Shown piece after piece: positions 1-13,440 of a stretch of DNA of 64,000 bases. Every line of letters begins with the position of its first letter. Position 1 is the first letter of the stretch. The position numbers and the translations under genes were made by a program. Below the pieces are notes generated by a model. It was not told the origin of the DNA. It worked only from the letters and a program-made list of their open reading frames with translations, and made no database searches. Origin of the DNA: Nipponacmea schrenckii (Eukaryota > Mollusca > Gastropoda > Lottiidae); contig CM060202.1 in assembly GCA_030562195.1 (NCBI GenBank), positions 19,392,317 to 19,456,316 of the forward strand, written 5' to 3'.

Positions 1-80
1 AATTTCCACAAACATTACATTCGACCAGTTTTCAAATTTATGTCCGTTCTAAGAGGTTGTTTTCCTTTATTCTATTTCAG

Positions 81-612
81 CCTATGAATTTTATCCTAGT
101 ATTCAGTGATGTCCACATGTATTCAGTTATATTTTCTGTGGTTATCATTAATTATATATTTCAAGATGGTAAAAGTGATTATTTCCAAGGTAAAGACAAA
201 TTTAACAAATATTTTATTATAGTTTCCAAAAATTGTATTTTCAGTTCTCCTAATGTTGGGCTTGCAATGTTTATACAAGACTATTGCAGCTGATATATTG
301 AGAAATTATCATGTTATTTCACCTTTTATCCAACCCTTTCTTCTTAATTTTATTAAACTATAACATCAGGTCAGTAAATAACGCTCTATATAGAAGTCAT
401 CTGACCTGCAATTGTGTTGTGAAAGAGAATTGAAATATATAGAGCAGTCATCTGATCTTCAACTGAGAAGTGAAATATATATGGAGCTGTATACAAGATA
501 GTAAATAATATTTTTTTCTATTACAGGTTCCATTGTGTTATGTATATATTTAGTGTTAATGGCCATGTATTTCTTCACCATAACACCACCAGAAGCAAAG
601 TGTATTTCCTGA
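81..612 (+). CDS. CAX-family Ca2+/H+ antiporter, C-terminal two exons (partial)
   Basis: Two exons, 81-189 and 527-612, join phase 1 to phase 1 with consensus sites (CAG before 81, AAG/GTAAAG at 189, TTACAG before 527) and give about 64 C-terminal residues. The first exon holds a hydrophobic helix followed by NYIFQDGKSDYFQG; the second is another helix ending ...TPPEAKCIS and a TGA at 610-612. The short QDGKSxYxxG loop between the last two helices is what I recognise from the second Na_Ca_ex domain of Vcx1/CAX vacuolar calcium/proton exchangers, which move Ca2+ into acidic organelles against protons. The rest of the gene lies upstream of the window. A possible AATAAA lies at 1466-1471. CAX genes are found in many invertebrates and in fish but not in mammals. 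Family call rests on one short region, so another cation exchanger subfamily is possible. Confidence 0.6.
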
Positions 613-1966
613 GATCACTGTATGTCTTTAGTGAGCTACCTGTTTATAGAGTTGGTACTTTCAATATAATGTCAGTGTTAGACAAGTGCTAGAGTTTCAC
701 TGAATTCGAAACTTATATACTTGGTATTCTACAACTTGCCAACTTCCATTTCTTTAGTAGTTTAAGATTTTTTCGTCCTATTATTTATTCAAAGTTTAGA
801 ATCATTTATAAATTTAGATTTTTTTTCTGCAAATAGACAAAGATTTTAAGAATATTTTTAATAGACAAACGTCAATTAAATTTTAGATTGCATGAATACT
901 TTTATATTTTATAAATATCCTTAATTATATGATAGACAAATCATTCCATAATTTTTATATTTACATTATTTTTGACTATTTTCATGTTTTTAACTATTCA
1001 TATGTTAATATTTCATAAGGTATTTGTATTGTAAAGTAATAGGTTGTATTTATTTGTCTGTGATATGTTTATATTGTTCAAATATTACTGTATAATTCAG
1101 GTTATTACCTTGATATTCAAGGTTTAGAAACAAAGCCCTTGATAAAGCAGGCTTTATATAACTTTTACAATCCACGGTATTATTTCATATATTAACCTGT
1201 GGACGAGTCTATTGGAAAAAGGGGTTAATAGTAAATAAGAAACATAGTTTACCTTGGATTGTAAGTGAGATATAGACCTCAAATCCCTCAGTTAATATTC
1301 GAAAAAAAATGTCTCGGGCAAGCCCTCGACATTATTTCGAATATTAACCTCGTATCGGTCTATATCTTATACTTGTTGGTCAAGTTCTTTATGTATATTT
1401 TAATCCATTATGGAAGACGTAGTTTAAAGAGACTCAAATAGATCAAAGTACTGCTTGTTTAATCAAATAAAACTATACCAAATAATTTATTCCTATTTAT
1501 TTATCTATCATTAATGTAATAAATTATTTAAGTACATATTGTATTAAATTAGAGACATTGATCCCTGTTTATTTCTGAACAGAAGTAAGATAAATCAGTT
1601 TAAAATCAATACAGTGGACACCAGATAGAAGGCAACGAGATTTCCTATAACCCTCAGCTGGTGTAAACCTTTTCTGTCAAATAAGCATGGCTGGATATAA
1701 TTTGACAGGCAACTAAAAACACCCCTAATTTTACAAATGACCTCTTCCCACTATACATATACAGTATTATAACTAATTCACTTTATCCAGCCTTTGTCAT
1801 TACTGACTGTTCAAAGTAAGTGCTTAGGTATCCAGTATTCTTGATGTCCATGACGTCTTGGTGTATCTGATAAGATGACAATCATTGTAAAGCTAGTGAT
1901 TAGGCTGTATATCATGATCACTATTAACACCACAAACCAGCCACACTGAACTTTATATTATAGTCT
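613..1966. other. Intergenic / convergent 3' ends of CAX and DHRSX
   Basis: Non-coding AT-rich DNA between two genes that converge. It should hold both 3' UTRs. AATAAA on the plus strand at 1466-1471 could serve the CAX gene; TTTATT at 1568-1573 could serve DHRSX on the minus strand. A foldback repeat sits at 1266-1375. I see no coding exon here. Confidence 0.5.
1266..1375. repeat. Foldback (inverted-repeat) element
   Basis: Nested inverted repeats: GAGATATAGACC near 1267 pairs with GGTCTATATCTT near 1357, and GTTAATATTCG at 1291-1301 pairs with CGAATATTAAC at 1337-1347. The centre is a GC-richer loop (CGGGCAAGCCC). It looks like a small non-autonomous hairpin element in the shared 3' flank of CAX and DHRSX. 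Confidence 0.55.
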
Positions 1967-4519
1967 TTATAAAGACTTTTCGTAGTTTTTATCATCCTGA
2001 ATCCAGTTCTGAATGCTTCTACTTGATAACTCATCTTGTAGATCTTGATCATATGATATATCACTGGAACTGACTGCTTTACAGTTGTCATAGTAACACC
2101 CTGAAACACCTTCTAATTCTCCTGCCATGGCGACATGAATAACTGATTGTGCTGCCTGTTTAGGAGTCTAAAAGAGATAAAAAAAAGCACTTCATCATAA
2201 AAATTCATTTCTCAATGAACAGTTTTAGGTAAGAATTTATATACTCAAATACAGCAATTTTAATTGATAAAAACTCAAATCAGATTTACAATAAAATCTT
2301 GCATTTACAAAGAAAATGTAAATCCAAAAATTTGTAATCTAGAAAAAGAATAGAAATTTGGCCATGGTTAAATATTATGCTTACAAGAATATAGAAGTTT
2401 AACTTGAAAACTACCTTAAATAGTAAGTTAGCTATAAATATCATCAGCCATCTAATACTCCAATGTGTGTGTCTATATAAACCAGTATTGACTACTCCTG
2501 GATGTAAAGCATTTATGGTAACACAAGATCTAGTATGTTTTAGAATTCTAGCTAGATAATAGGAACTCAGTATTATAGCTAATTTAGAGGTAGCGTAAGA
2601 ATAATGAGGTGAGTAGTCAAATATACCATTGGATCTGAAATGAAGAAAATTTGCCATTAAAATTGTTCTTGTCAAACATAACAGAATTGAAAGCTAACTT
2701 GCAATGACTTGTGACTGGAATATAAAACAAACAAAGCTCGTTATTGTGTCAATTTTGCTACGATAGTGTCACAAAATTGCCAATTTTCTCCTGATTCAAA
2801 TCTTTGGGTGATCTTTCACGTACAAGGCTTATATAATAAGCTCCTTCGAACAGTTTTGCTGACAAAGAGGAATTGTGGTGGAAAATTCAAGGCAGCTATC
2901 ATAGCTCTGCGTTAACTGTGTAAGAGCAAGTCAATACACTGTTCCTACTGCGACCAAATCATCAACACAGTTTACTGTTAAATCCATAGGTTCTTACTTT
3001 GACATTAATTTCTCTAAATTGTCTCCAGCTATAAAATGTACAGTAGATGACACATTAATAATACGACTAAAATGATCTTGACTACCCGATAATTCAAGTT
3101 TTTCCAGTAATAATAATGTTAAATAATAGTGACTGAGGTAGTTGACTTGAAATTGTTCTTCAAACTCATCTACCGTTAAATTATAAGGTGTCAGCATAAC
3201 TCCAGCTACAAAAAACAAAAATGAAGAAAAGAAATCTTAAATTAACTCTTTCTATACTATCAGCTGCTATACCTGTCATAATATTACTTATTATAAGACC
3301 AGAGTGGCTAGACTAGAGTTCTATCATTTTGTGCTAACTAATTTTTCAAAGAGTTAGGCCTACATGGTGATTAAAACTTGATACCCTATTAATATAATTC
3401 TGTTAGTTGATCATTAATTAAAATGATCTTGGAAAAAGACAATTTGTTCGACAGATAATGTTGCAATGGTAGCTCAGTTATTATTAAGCTCTTGTGAAAG
3501 CTATTAAAGAGCATATGGTGTATAAACATCACATCATAAGACTCCTTAATTATTATAAAAGCACAAGAGCACAAGACAAAGAGACTTACCATTATTAATC
3601 AGGATATGAAGAGGAGTTTTATATTTTTTAAACTGCATAAAACAATCTTTGACAGATTTCAAACTTCTTAAATCTAGACTTAAAGGATACACTGTAAGAA
3701 AAAAAATTTTCAATCATAATATTACATAGTTCAGTTGCTATGTTCTTGAACAGATATTTCACTGATATGCTTTTGCTACAGAAAATATACAAATATTGAC
3801 CTACCTTTGGAATTGGAATACTTCTCCTTCATATTACTGACCAATCTTTCACCTTTTTCTTTATCATGTGATGCTATGAAATAATAAATGCCCTAATTAT
3901 GAAAATCCAAGGGACATAAAATTATTATATCTAAGTTAATTAGATTGTGATTTATTGATTCAAAATATCATTTATATCCTGCCCTGGCAGAGCGTTTTTA
4001 GATTTATATGGTAAGCCAACATTAAAATCTTGAGAATTGCAGCCAAGGGCTTTATGCCACAAATACCCTGTAAAAATAGATATATCCAAGGCTTTTTATT
4101 TCGGATTATATAAGCTTATTAATATTAGAACTTACCTATGAATACTGTCACATTTTTAGAAAGTAATATATTGACAATCTCCAGTCCTATTCCTTCTGTA
4201 CCTCCAGTTACCAGAGCAACCAATCCTTCACCATCTGGCGGTTCTTCAATAAATGAAATTATTTCAATTTAAGGTTGAACTCTGGACTAAAGTCGTATGG
4301 ACAATATCGAAAATGAAAAGATTTTGTTTAGGCTAGGATACCGGTACACAAACAGTAAAGACGATTGGAATTACCTGGTGGTTGAAAATGCCCTTCGATT
4401 TTCTCTTTTATCAAAGCATAAAAGCCAAACATGTACATTTTTATGAAATAAAATACGAGAAAAAAGAATGAACACACTGTTTTCTTCATTTTGTAAATAA
4501 TCGATACTGGGGATTCCAT
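1967..4519 (-). CDS. DHRSX: DHRSX: membrane-anchored short-chain dehydrogenase (polyprenol/dolichal redox)
   Basis: Seven exons on the minus strand: 4375-4519, 4136-4243, 3805-3873, 3590-3691, 2998-3205, 2415-2634, 1967-2167. All junctions are GT-AG and in phase; the total of 1053 nt encodes 350 aa (human protein about 330). An N-terminal hydrophobic segment (residues about 12-35) should anchor it in the ER or lipid-droplet membrane. The Rossmann motif TGGTEGIG is at 61-68, NNAG at 140-143, the catalytic serine in NVSS (194/195) and YATSK at 224-228, so all SDR catalytic residues are present. The stretches PLHILINNAGVM, YSPHYSYATSKLA and HPGVVNTGLYRH fit DHRSX better than the RDH11-14 group. 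Human DHRSX oxidises polyprenol and reduces dolichal in dolichol synthesis; the same role here is inferred. PIBF1 lies head-to-tail upstream on the same strand. The start was chosen as the first ATG before the anchor; a second ATG lies ten codons in. Confidence 0.9.
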
Positions 4520-5376
4520 CCTGTCACATCGAGGCTAAAGGGAATCCCTTATTTACCAAATGACGTTAACTAGCAGACGACATCCCACTTGCTACAGACT
4601 GAGCTCTACCACTGCCATTATTAGTTTTAAAAATTCAAACATACAATTGCTATCCATGGACTGATGGGAGAATTTTACGTGTGCATAGAAAATTCTACAG
4701 TTCTATGTTTTTATGTATAAAGTCTATGGCTATAAGTTAGAAAATTACGGATTGGATTGGGTTTTTTGGCAATCCCAGTTGTCTATGCATGGAAATGTCC
4801 TCAAACATGCTGACTTCCTCAAAGGAAATCTCTTTTTTGTTTTTATACATAATTTTTATTATCTAACTTGATATAATGTACATTATTTAAAATATAAAAA
4901 TTTAATAACAATGTAAGACAATAAAAAAAGCCTTCGATATGGTGAGAAGACAGGACGATATGAAAAATCATAAAAACAGTTAATCATGCATTACTTCTTT
5001 ATCACCGTATAACTATAGCAGATCAATTAATTATTTCTGAATAAATCATGACCATTATTTTTAACAACAGGTTAGATCAAAATTTTAATTTGACAGGATT
5101 CAAGAAATAATTTTAGCAGAATTTAATCATATTCAGTGCTGTTCAAACCACCCAAAATGTGCACTGCTATATTTTTAATCAACTCTGGATGAGCATTAAT
5201 ATCTTAATTCTATAAATCTTTTGTATAATAAATTAATAAGTAATATACAATATACAGAACATGATACAGACTAAAAATTCAGGTAATAAAATGAGTAGGC
5301 AGGATGAAGTCAGTGAAAGCACCAATCTGGGAATTATAATATCACAATAGTAATTATAAGTTTATTATAAACCTCC
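4520..5376. other. Intergenic spacer between PIBF1 3' end and DHRSX 5' end
   Basis: About 860 bp separating two genes on the same strand. It must contain the PIBF1 3' UTR and poly(A) site and the DHRSX promoter. No TATA box or exon stands out. I see no coding potential. Confidence 0.5.
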
Positions 5377-8300
5377 CTAAGTACTAGAAACACCATATAC
5401 TTTGGAATATTTATTACTTTGTCCTCGAGTTTTCTCTTTTAATTTCTGGTGCCAGTTAGATTTAGCGCCAGTCTGCAAAAAAAGAATAACTCCACGCTAT
5501 CATAATAGAATTAAAAGCAGGAATGAAATGAAAAAATGTCTAGGTTTTAAAAGTCTCATACATCAATATTTTTGAATTATGAATGCTTACTAAAAATCTC
5601 AGTTTCTGGGATAAATTATGTCTATTTTGTGTGATTAAAGCAGGAATAACTAAGCAGTAGTGATAGTGGCCCTCATCCTGAGAGCTGTTCTAAAAAGCTC
5701 TTTATTCTATATATAGTGTTCTTCAGTATCAATTTCCCACTTGTAATCAATGTATATGCCTGTATACAAGCCTGAAGAAACTAAAATACCTCTGCAACTG
5801 CTGACCATTTTTCAATTGAACTATTACAGAAAAATGTGTTGGAGACAGTCGAATACTTACTATTGTAATAGCGCCAGGTTTTTCAATACCCAATTCCTCA
5901 AATCCTTCAATATCTCTCTTTCTAAACACCGGTGATTTCGATCGTGATCTAGTGTGTGTATTTACAGATTGTGATTTTCTATCACCATTTCGTCTTGTTG
6001 ATAGATTTAATACAACTTGTTTCATCACAGCCATTTCCTACATGGGAAAATATAAAAATGAATCAAATCAAAAAATGTACCTGTAAAGGAGCTGAACAGT
6101 TACCTACAGTGTTACCTATGAAAAGACAATTTTAGCTTTCAATGAGAAAGATCCAAACATATATTGTATAGAGAAATGATATACAGATAATAAAAGGGAT
6201 TAAATAATTATACAAAAGCTTATATACTATAGATATTTCTTCATATAACATTTCGGAGTTACTTACCTCTTTTTGATTAAGAAGTCTTTCTAAATCTAGA
6301 GCCATCTGATTTTTACTCTTTACTAAACTACTTCTTTCTTTTTCCAATTCTCTATAATTAAAATGAAAAATTATTCATAAAGACATAAAGTTCATGTCTG
6401 TTATTGAAATAAAAACAAAACTAGTACAAAATATCTAAGAATATAACAATTTAGCCTTCAATCCTTGTTTTCCTATAACAAATTTTGCATATCACCAAGT
6501 CTCTGATGGCCCATAAAGTATATTACACCATACTGTCACAATAAACAATGGATTAACTCACCTGAGATCTTCCTCTATTTGTTTTATATGTTGTTTTTGT
6601 TGATTTAAAGTATGATCTCTAACTCGTATACTTTCTATTAGATAATTATATGGTTGTTCAGCATGGTTCAATAATTCATTACTGCTCTTTATCTAGAATA
6701 TTAAAAATATATTACAACTATTTATCTAGAATATTAAAAATATATTACAACTATTTATCTAGAATATTAATTATATATTACAACTATTTATCTAGAATAT
6801 TATATAACAACTCTTTATCTAGAATATTAATTATATATTACAACTATTTATCTAGAATATTATATAACAACTCTTTATCTAGAATATTAAATATATATTA
6901 CAACTATTTATCTAGAATATTAAATATATATTACAACTGATTTAAATCTAGAATATTAAACATATATTACAACTATTTATCTAGAATATTAAATATATAT
7001 TACAATTATTTATATAGAATATTAAATATATATAACTCTTTATTTAGAATATTAAATATATATTACAATTATTTATATAGAATATTAAATATATATTACA
7101 ACTATTTATCTAGAATATTAAATATATATTACAACTATTTATCTAGAATATTAAACATATATAACAACTCTTTATCTAGAATATTAAATATATATTACAA
7201 CTATTTATCTAGAATATTAAATATATATTACAACTATTTATCTAGAATATTAAATATATATTACAACTATTTATCTAGAATATTAAATATATATTACAAT
7301 TATTTATATAGAATATTAAATATATATTACAACTATTTATCTAGAATATCAAATATATATTACAACTATTTATCTAAATAAATTCATATTCTGACAAGTT
7401 CTTTTTGACCATATTTAACTTAACAATGTAGTTTTATGAGTCATCCTATTTTGATTTGTGGATTACACTAATAAAACAGTCATGTAAATATCTGTTTTAC
7501 CTGCAAGAAAACTATATGAAAATATTTTACCTCCACAGAAAGCTGATCTGATTTGGATTTCTCTCTGTTAATTTCTTGACGTAAAGAAGTATTAGCTTTT
7601 TCTAACTGTATCACTCTTCTAGCCAGATGAACACTATTGTTAAATAAAATATTCACATTTATACAACAGATTTTAACAATCATTTAGAATAGCTACATAA
7701 CAACAGGTCAAAATAGTAACAGACATTTTATTCCGAATTCCTACATTATGATTTGAATCTATAAATAATTGCAGAATAACACCAACTGAATGCTAGATTT
7801 TGAAAACACACAAGCCTCATCTCTTATATAACATTTAACAATAACAACATACCTTTGTTGTAATCTTCTTTTAGAATTACTGGGAACATTGGCACCGTAA
7901 CCATAGGAAAATAGAACTTTCTCTGCATCAGCTTCATTTTCAACTAAAATTTGTAAAATGGAATGATTTTTATAACCTAATTTTATATGACCTACAGAAT
8001 GGTGATCTCCACTTGACTTAAATTAATTATATGTTTTAATATCTACTTGAAGTTAGTGGCCCTGATTAAATAATATGTTATATGATTTCAACTATCTACC
8101 TTCTGCAGCCTGCATTACCACATCATCTAATTCCTGTTCTAGTCGTTCATATGTTTCTAATTTAGCTGTTTTATCAGATACATCAGCTTCTAATGATACC
8201 ATTTGTTTCTCAAACGATGTTTGTAATGTATAGTATTCTTTTGTTAAAACCTGACACAAAAACAGAATATTCATCAAAAAATATACCGGTACTCAATTGC

Positions 8301-11300
8301 TTTTTGCCACATATTGGAATAAAGTCTTATTTATTTTCAACAATTATTGTTTATCTTAAAATCACAAAATCCTAGTCAAGAGCTTGGATTAAGATTATTT
8401 AGATTTAGATCAAGATTTGTAATCAAATCAAAATGTTCTTTATGACATCCCTAGGCTCTGGGGATATGAAAGCAGGTTCAAAAAGCAAAATTTGTCCACC
8501 TTCAAACTAAAGACAGCTAAATATTTACCTCATTCTTCTTCTGCATCTTCTCAATATCAATTTGGGCCTCTTTTAGATTCTTCAATGTCTCTTCATAAAC
8601 CATCTGAGCTCTTTCACATTCAAATGTTTTTATTTTTAAATCATTTTGTACTTCTGATACTCTATTATCACCCACCATTTGTAACTGACGGAATCTAAAA
8701 TGATAAGTCATTAAGAGATCAATTTTTATCAGCAATTACATTAACTAGATGATTCAAAATGGTAGAAATAGAAGCTATGAATGTCCTTACTACACATAAA
8801 TATATATACCATTGTTCTGTTGTCATGAATGAAATACTTCAAAAGTCTATGATCACGTTATTTTGTCCTTCTATTAATTATTCAAAGTTTATAATCGACT
8901 TCTTCTTGTTCATTCTAAACATTACTTACTCATTTAATAACTGTTCATATTTAGTATTTAGTTCTCTTTCTGTAGCTTGTGATTTATCTTTTTCTGATAT
9001 AGCCATATCTCTAGCTTCTCGTAAATTTCTACAAAATATATTTGGTTAAAGATGTCTATCACATTCAAGATGTACAATAAATATATTTAAAGAAATACAA
9101 ACAAGGCAAGGGAATGCCCAAATGAACAGCATTCGAAATAACAGATAATAGCAGTGGTCAAACCAACATAAATGAAAGACATGTCTATAAGACAATAAAG
9201 TATAGTAAATAAAATAACAAGCAAGCAATAAAAAATAGGTCATAATTTATTTGTTATAATACACTTGAGTTTATAGTTCAAGGCTACATACATCAAAAGA
9301 AATTTCATTGCACCAAGGACTACTGGTAATAATCTTAAATTAAAGATCTGTAAATAAATCTAACAATACATGTTCCAAGATCATTATTCTTACCTATTTT
9401 CTCTTTCATACATCTCTTTAGTAGAAGATCTCAATCTATCTATTTCTGTATTAGTTTTTAATCTGATATTTTCTAATTCTTCTTGTAATCTATTTTCATA
9501 TTCTAACTTATACTGATCTCTGAAATATATACAACTCAATACATCCAATGCATACATTTTATCTACAGCAAGAAATGGGTTCATTCTCTATCAACATATC
9601 CTTTCAATATGAAATCCATTCTCGTGACAGTTGATTTGGGAAGAGGCAGGGTCATAAATTATGTACAGAAGTGAATGACAGATGCTTCCTAAAACTTTTA
9701 TCAAACTCAAACCATTCCTTCTGATTCAACTTACACTAATTTGCTGCCCTGAAAGAGTTAAACCATACATCATCAATTTATATTTGCAGGCATTATTCCC
9801 GTTATTATTTGTTTCAAAACTGGTAAAATTCCAACATTATGTTCTCGAAATTCACCCACATTTTCTAGTATTAATAAAAGATCATAAAGTATGAAATACC
9901 TTGAAGTGACATATTTATCATACATTTCTTCTCGAGCTTTTTTAGCATCTTCTAATTGTCTGTTGAGATGTTCTAGCTTCTCTTCTGTATAAGATGACTT
10001 ATTACTTACATCTACAACTTGACGATTTAAATATTCTTTATCTTGTTTTATTAGAGCTAAACTCTGTCTTGTTGTTGTCAACTGTAGAAATAATTGTAAA
10101 TTAATATAACATTATTAGTATTAGTCTTCAAACTATGGAACAGTATTTCATGAAACATACTCAACCATTAAAGCTGACTTGCTGATAAATCCATGAGTAA
10201 CAAAGACTAACAAATGTGTTTACCAGTTGTGTATGATTGTAGCACATAAATGCCCTGTTTTTCATAAAAATAATAAGCTCTTTATTTTACGTGAGTTAGA
10301 ATTAGGTCCAATACACAACTACATGGCCCTGTTTAACATTACGTCCATAGATGATATTCTTGTAAAAGCATTTAATATCCAGATAAGCTAACAAGTCTAA
10401 CAAAAATTTAGAGTAATAAATGACTAAAAGATTAAGCTCACCTCTCGATTCAGTTCATCCCTCTCTCGTACCACATTTTGATGAGCTGCTTCTAAAACAT
10501 TGAGTTGTCTTGCCAAATCTAACTGATCACTTTCAAAATTATCTCTCTGACTAGAAAAAGAAATCAATTCAGTCAGCTTCAGATAATCAAATAGTAAATA
10601 AAAGTTATATTTATTAAATCTGATGTAAAGCTCAATGTAAAATACAAGATACTCAATGTAAAATACAAGCTACTAGAGTAAAATACAAGATACTCATGTA
10701 TATTACTAGATACTCTAGTAATTTACTAGATACTCAATTAAATTACAAGATACTCAATTAATTTACAAGATACTCAAGTAAATTCCTAGATACTCTAGTA
10801 AATTACAAGATACTCAAGTAAATAACTAGGCAATAAAAGTGTAACATACTAGTGTAAAAACAATTTACTTGCTATTAAAATAGCCTACAAAGTAAATCAA
10901 TATAGGACCATTATACTTTGTTCAAATTGTCTAACTTCAGTAGAGACATAGGTCAGTTGGCTGAAGATGGAATAGCATGAAACTCTGAGTAACATGTTTT
11001 AAATTCTGTCTTAACCATACTTAATAATAAAGGATAAAGGAAGTAAAATAAAAGTTCACTAACTGTTTAACTCTTTCATAGTTTTCTACTTTATAATCAT
11101 CTGTTTTAACCTGAGACTTTATTTCTGCAAATTCTAAAGACATCTTCTGGAACTTCACTCTTAATTCACCATGATTCTGTCTTTCATCTGCCAGTAACTA
11201 CAACGTAAGAAGGACTAACTTTTAAGAACTTTTGATACATGATGGAAGTCAATATCTGACCTTGAAGAAATTTTTCATCCAAACAGAAATAAGATTGGCA

Positions 11301-12423
11301 TATTCATCAAGATATACTTGAAACTTGTAAAATCTTAGCCCTAAGGTAAGCAAACAAAGTGCCATTATCGCAAGCAAGTAACTGATAAAGTCATACCTCT
11401 TGTAAATCTAAAACTTGTTTCGAAGCCACTTTAACCTCATCTTCTAAAACTTTATTTCTCATTCGTAACTGATCTATTTCACTGTGAAGTGGTTTGGTAA
11501 CTTCATATAATTTCATCTACAATGAAAATAACTTAGGATTTGTAAATAATCCTAATGGAAATTACTTGTAAAGGGAGATAATCAGATCTATGGAGAATCA
11601 TAATTGAAGCATCTGCATTTCCTGAAAACCTTCAAAATTTTAATCTAATTGAGTTAAGGTTACTGTTCTCATTTCAATTTATTCCAGTTTTCTTTCCTGT
11701 ACATCCCCCATCCTTTCCCTGTTTACTTTAATCTGTAAAATAAGGAATTCATTTTGAAAACACGTCTGGACATGTTACTGATTCTGCTACTGCGATTTAA
11801 ATGGTAGAAATTTTATAAGATTTAGAATAGTTTGTTTGAATAATGTACTATAGATAATATATTATTAATAAACTCACAGCAACATAGTCTCTTAAAGATA
11901 ATTCATCTTCTTTTGTTGCTCGAAATTCATAGAACTTCTCTTCTGACAGAGTCAAATCTTTCAAGCTTTTCATCACATCTCCTGCCTTTTCTCTCAATCT
12001 ATTGTTAGCTGATTCTAGCTGAAGCTGTTTATTTCGAACTTCCAACAACTCATTTTTTATCACATCTTGTCGATTTTTAGCATCTTCTTTTTGAATTGCT
12101 AGTTGGGATTCAAGTTTTGCTTGTAAAATTTGCTTTTGATGCAATGCATCATTCAGTCGTTCTTCTAATTCATCCACTCTCTGTAAACTGGCTGCTCTCA
12201 TATTTTCAATTGTCAAGTTTTTCTGAGAAAGATCTATCCTTAGAAGCTGCATATCATGTAATATTTGTTTCCGTTCTATTAAATGTTTTGTAATTTGTCG
12301 TTTGTTGCTTCTGTCATCATTCGGTTCTGGAGACATAGTAAAATCCGTCGGTACAGATGTCTCCAAGCTCAAATCTTCACCTTCAAATTCATCAAAAGTT
12401 TTAGATAAATCTCTTGCTGCCAT
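5377..12423 (-). CDS. PIBF1: PIBF1 / CEP90: centriolar-satellite coiled-coil protein
   Basis: Fifteen exons on the minus strand: 11878-12423, 11397-11516, 11064-11197, 10442-10550, 9900-10081, 9394-9519, 8930-9028, 8529-8694, 8100-8250, 7853-7943, 7531-7633, 6562-6692, 6267-6351, 5861-6037, 5377-5472. Every junction is GT-AG and in phase; 2316 nt give 771 aa, against 757 in human PIBF1. Almost all of it is predicted coiled coil. Landmarks include [34 protein letters not shown]...[35 protein letters not shown] and KNQMALDLE, which match the vertebrate protein in order. CEP90 works with OFD1, MNR and FOPNL at centrioles and satellites and is needed for distal appendages and cilia. The first intron starts after codon 182. 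The acceptor of exon 12 (at 6692) is embedded in a minisatellite made of copies of itself. The start ATG at 12421-12423 opens the conserved acidic N-terminus. Confidence 0.95.
6693..7378. repeat. 33-bp minisatellite made of the PIBF1 exon-12 acceptor
   Basis: About 20 copies of a roughly 33-bp unit with a few 29-30-bp variants. Read on the gene's strand each unit ends AATATTCTAG and begins the next with ATAAATAG. The real exon 12 begins at 6692 after AATATTCTAG with ATAAAGAG. Several units (near 6810, 6870 and 7160) carry ATAAAGAG exactly, so the unit includes the splice acceptor and the first ~8 exon bases. A hydrophobic repeat ORF on the plus strand here is only a by-product of the array. 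Confidence 0.9.
10631..10828. repeat. ~20-bp minisatellite in PIBF1 intron 3
   Basis: About ten degenerate copies of a 20-21-bp unit of the form AAATTACAAGATACTCAAGT. It lies about 80 bp intronward of the exon-4 acceptor (10550) and, unlike the exon-12 array, does not include a splice site. Confidence 0.8.
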
Positions 12424-12665
12424 TTTGGTCGAATTGATCCTTTAAGTTTACAACTAATCACTAAAAACAAAAAATATTTTTACTTCAAATATGTTGCCAT
12501 TTTAAAAATGCTAAGGAAGCCAAGGGCATGCAACTCTCATGTCAAAGAGTTGTCTTTCCTTAGTTGGTAAACTTACGGATTGACCATGGAATAAAGACTA
12601 TCCTTTTCATATATTATCGGCTTAAACATGGACTGGGGCTTTCATGCCATATATCAATTGCAACG
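12424..12665. other. PIBF1 5' flank
   Basis: Short upstream region of PIBF1 between its start codon and a satellite insertion. It should contain the 5' UTR and core promoter. No TATA box is evident. A transposon-derived satellite begins only about 240 bp upstream of the start codon. Confidence 0.4.
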
Positions 12666-13440
12666 TTTTATACGCCCACATGGAAATGTGGACGTATATT
12701 GCCGTCGCCCCTGTCCATCCGTCCGTCCGTCCGGTTGTCCGTCCGTCCACATTTGTTGTATCCACAATAGAAGCTACAGTTTTTACCCGATCTTAATAAA
12801 ATGGAAATTATCGCATGAACTGTTTTTGAGTTATTGCACTTGACTTAGTAAAAACGCGTCAAATTTGGGTTGTATCCACAATAGAGGCTACAGTTTTTAT
12901 CCGATCTTAATGAAACTTGGTATACATGTATATATTGATGATATCTCAGTCAAGTTCAAAAATGGAAATTATCGCATGAACGGTTTTTGAGTTATTGCCC
13001 TTGACTTAGTAAAAACGCGTCAAATTTTGGTTGTATCCACGATAGAGGCTACAGTTTTTATCCGATCTTAATGAAACTTGGTATACATGTATATATTAAG
13101 GATATCTCGGTCAAGTTCGAAAATGGAAATTTTCGCAGGAACGGTTTTTGAGTTATTGCCTTTGACTTAGTATAAATGCGTCAAATTTGGATTGTATCCA
13201 CAATAGAAGCTACAGTTTTTATCCGATCTTAATGAAACTTGGTATACATGTTTATATTGATGATATCTCGGTCAAGTTCGAAAATGGAAATTATCGAATG
13301 AACGGATTTTGAGTTATTGCCCTTGACTTAGTAAAAACGCGTCAAATTTGGGTTGTATCCACGATAGAGGCTACAGTTTTTATCCGATCTTAATGAAACT
13401 TGGTATACATGTATATATTGATGATATCTCGGTCAAGTTC
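12666..13440. repeat. ~160-bp satellite with palindromic GTCCGTCC head
   Basis: The left end has a hairpin (TACGCCCACAT pairing with ATGTGGACGTA near 12670-12696) followed by a GTCC/CCGT-rich stretch to about 12750. Then come five copies of a unit marked by TTGTATCCAC (near 12756, 12871, 13029, 13190, 13352; the first copy is shortened to 115 bp, the rest are 158-162 bp) containing CCGATCTTAATGAAACTTGG. This hairpin-plus-head-plus-tandem architecture is what I associate with non-autonomous rolling-circle or pearl-like elements of molluscs; that assignment is from memory. The array stops abruptly at 13440 against a LINE. Confidence 0.75.

Noticed and set aside
6650..6940. Open frame with a repeated NYLSRIL-type peptide
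   Set aside because: It is a chance translation of the 33-bp array on the strand opposite to PIBF1.
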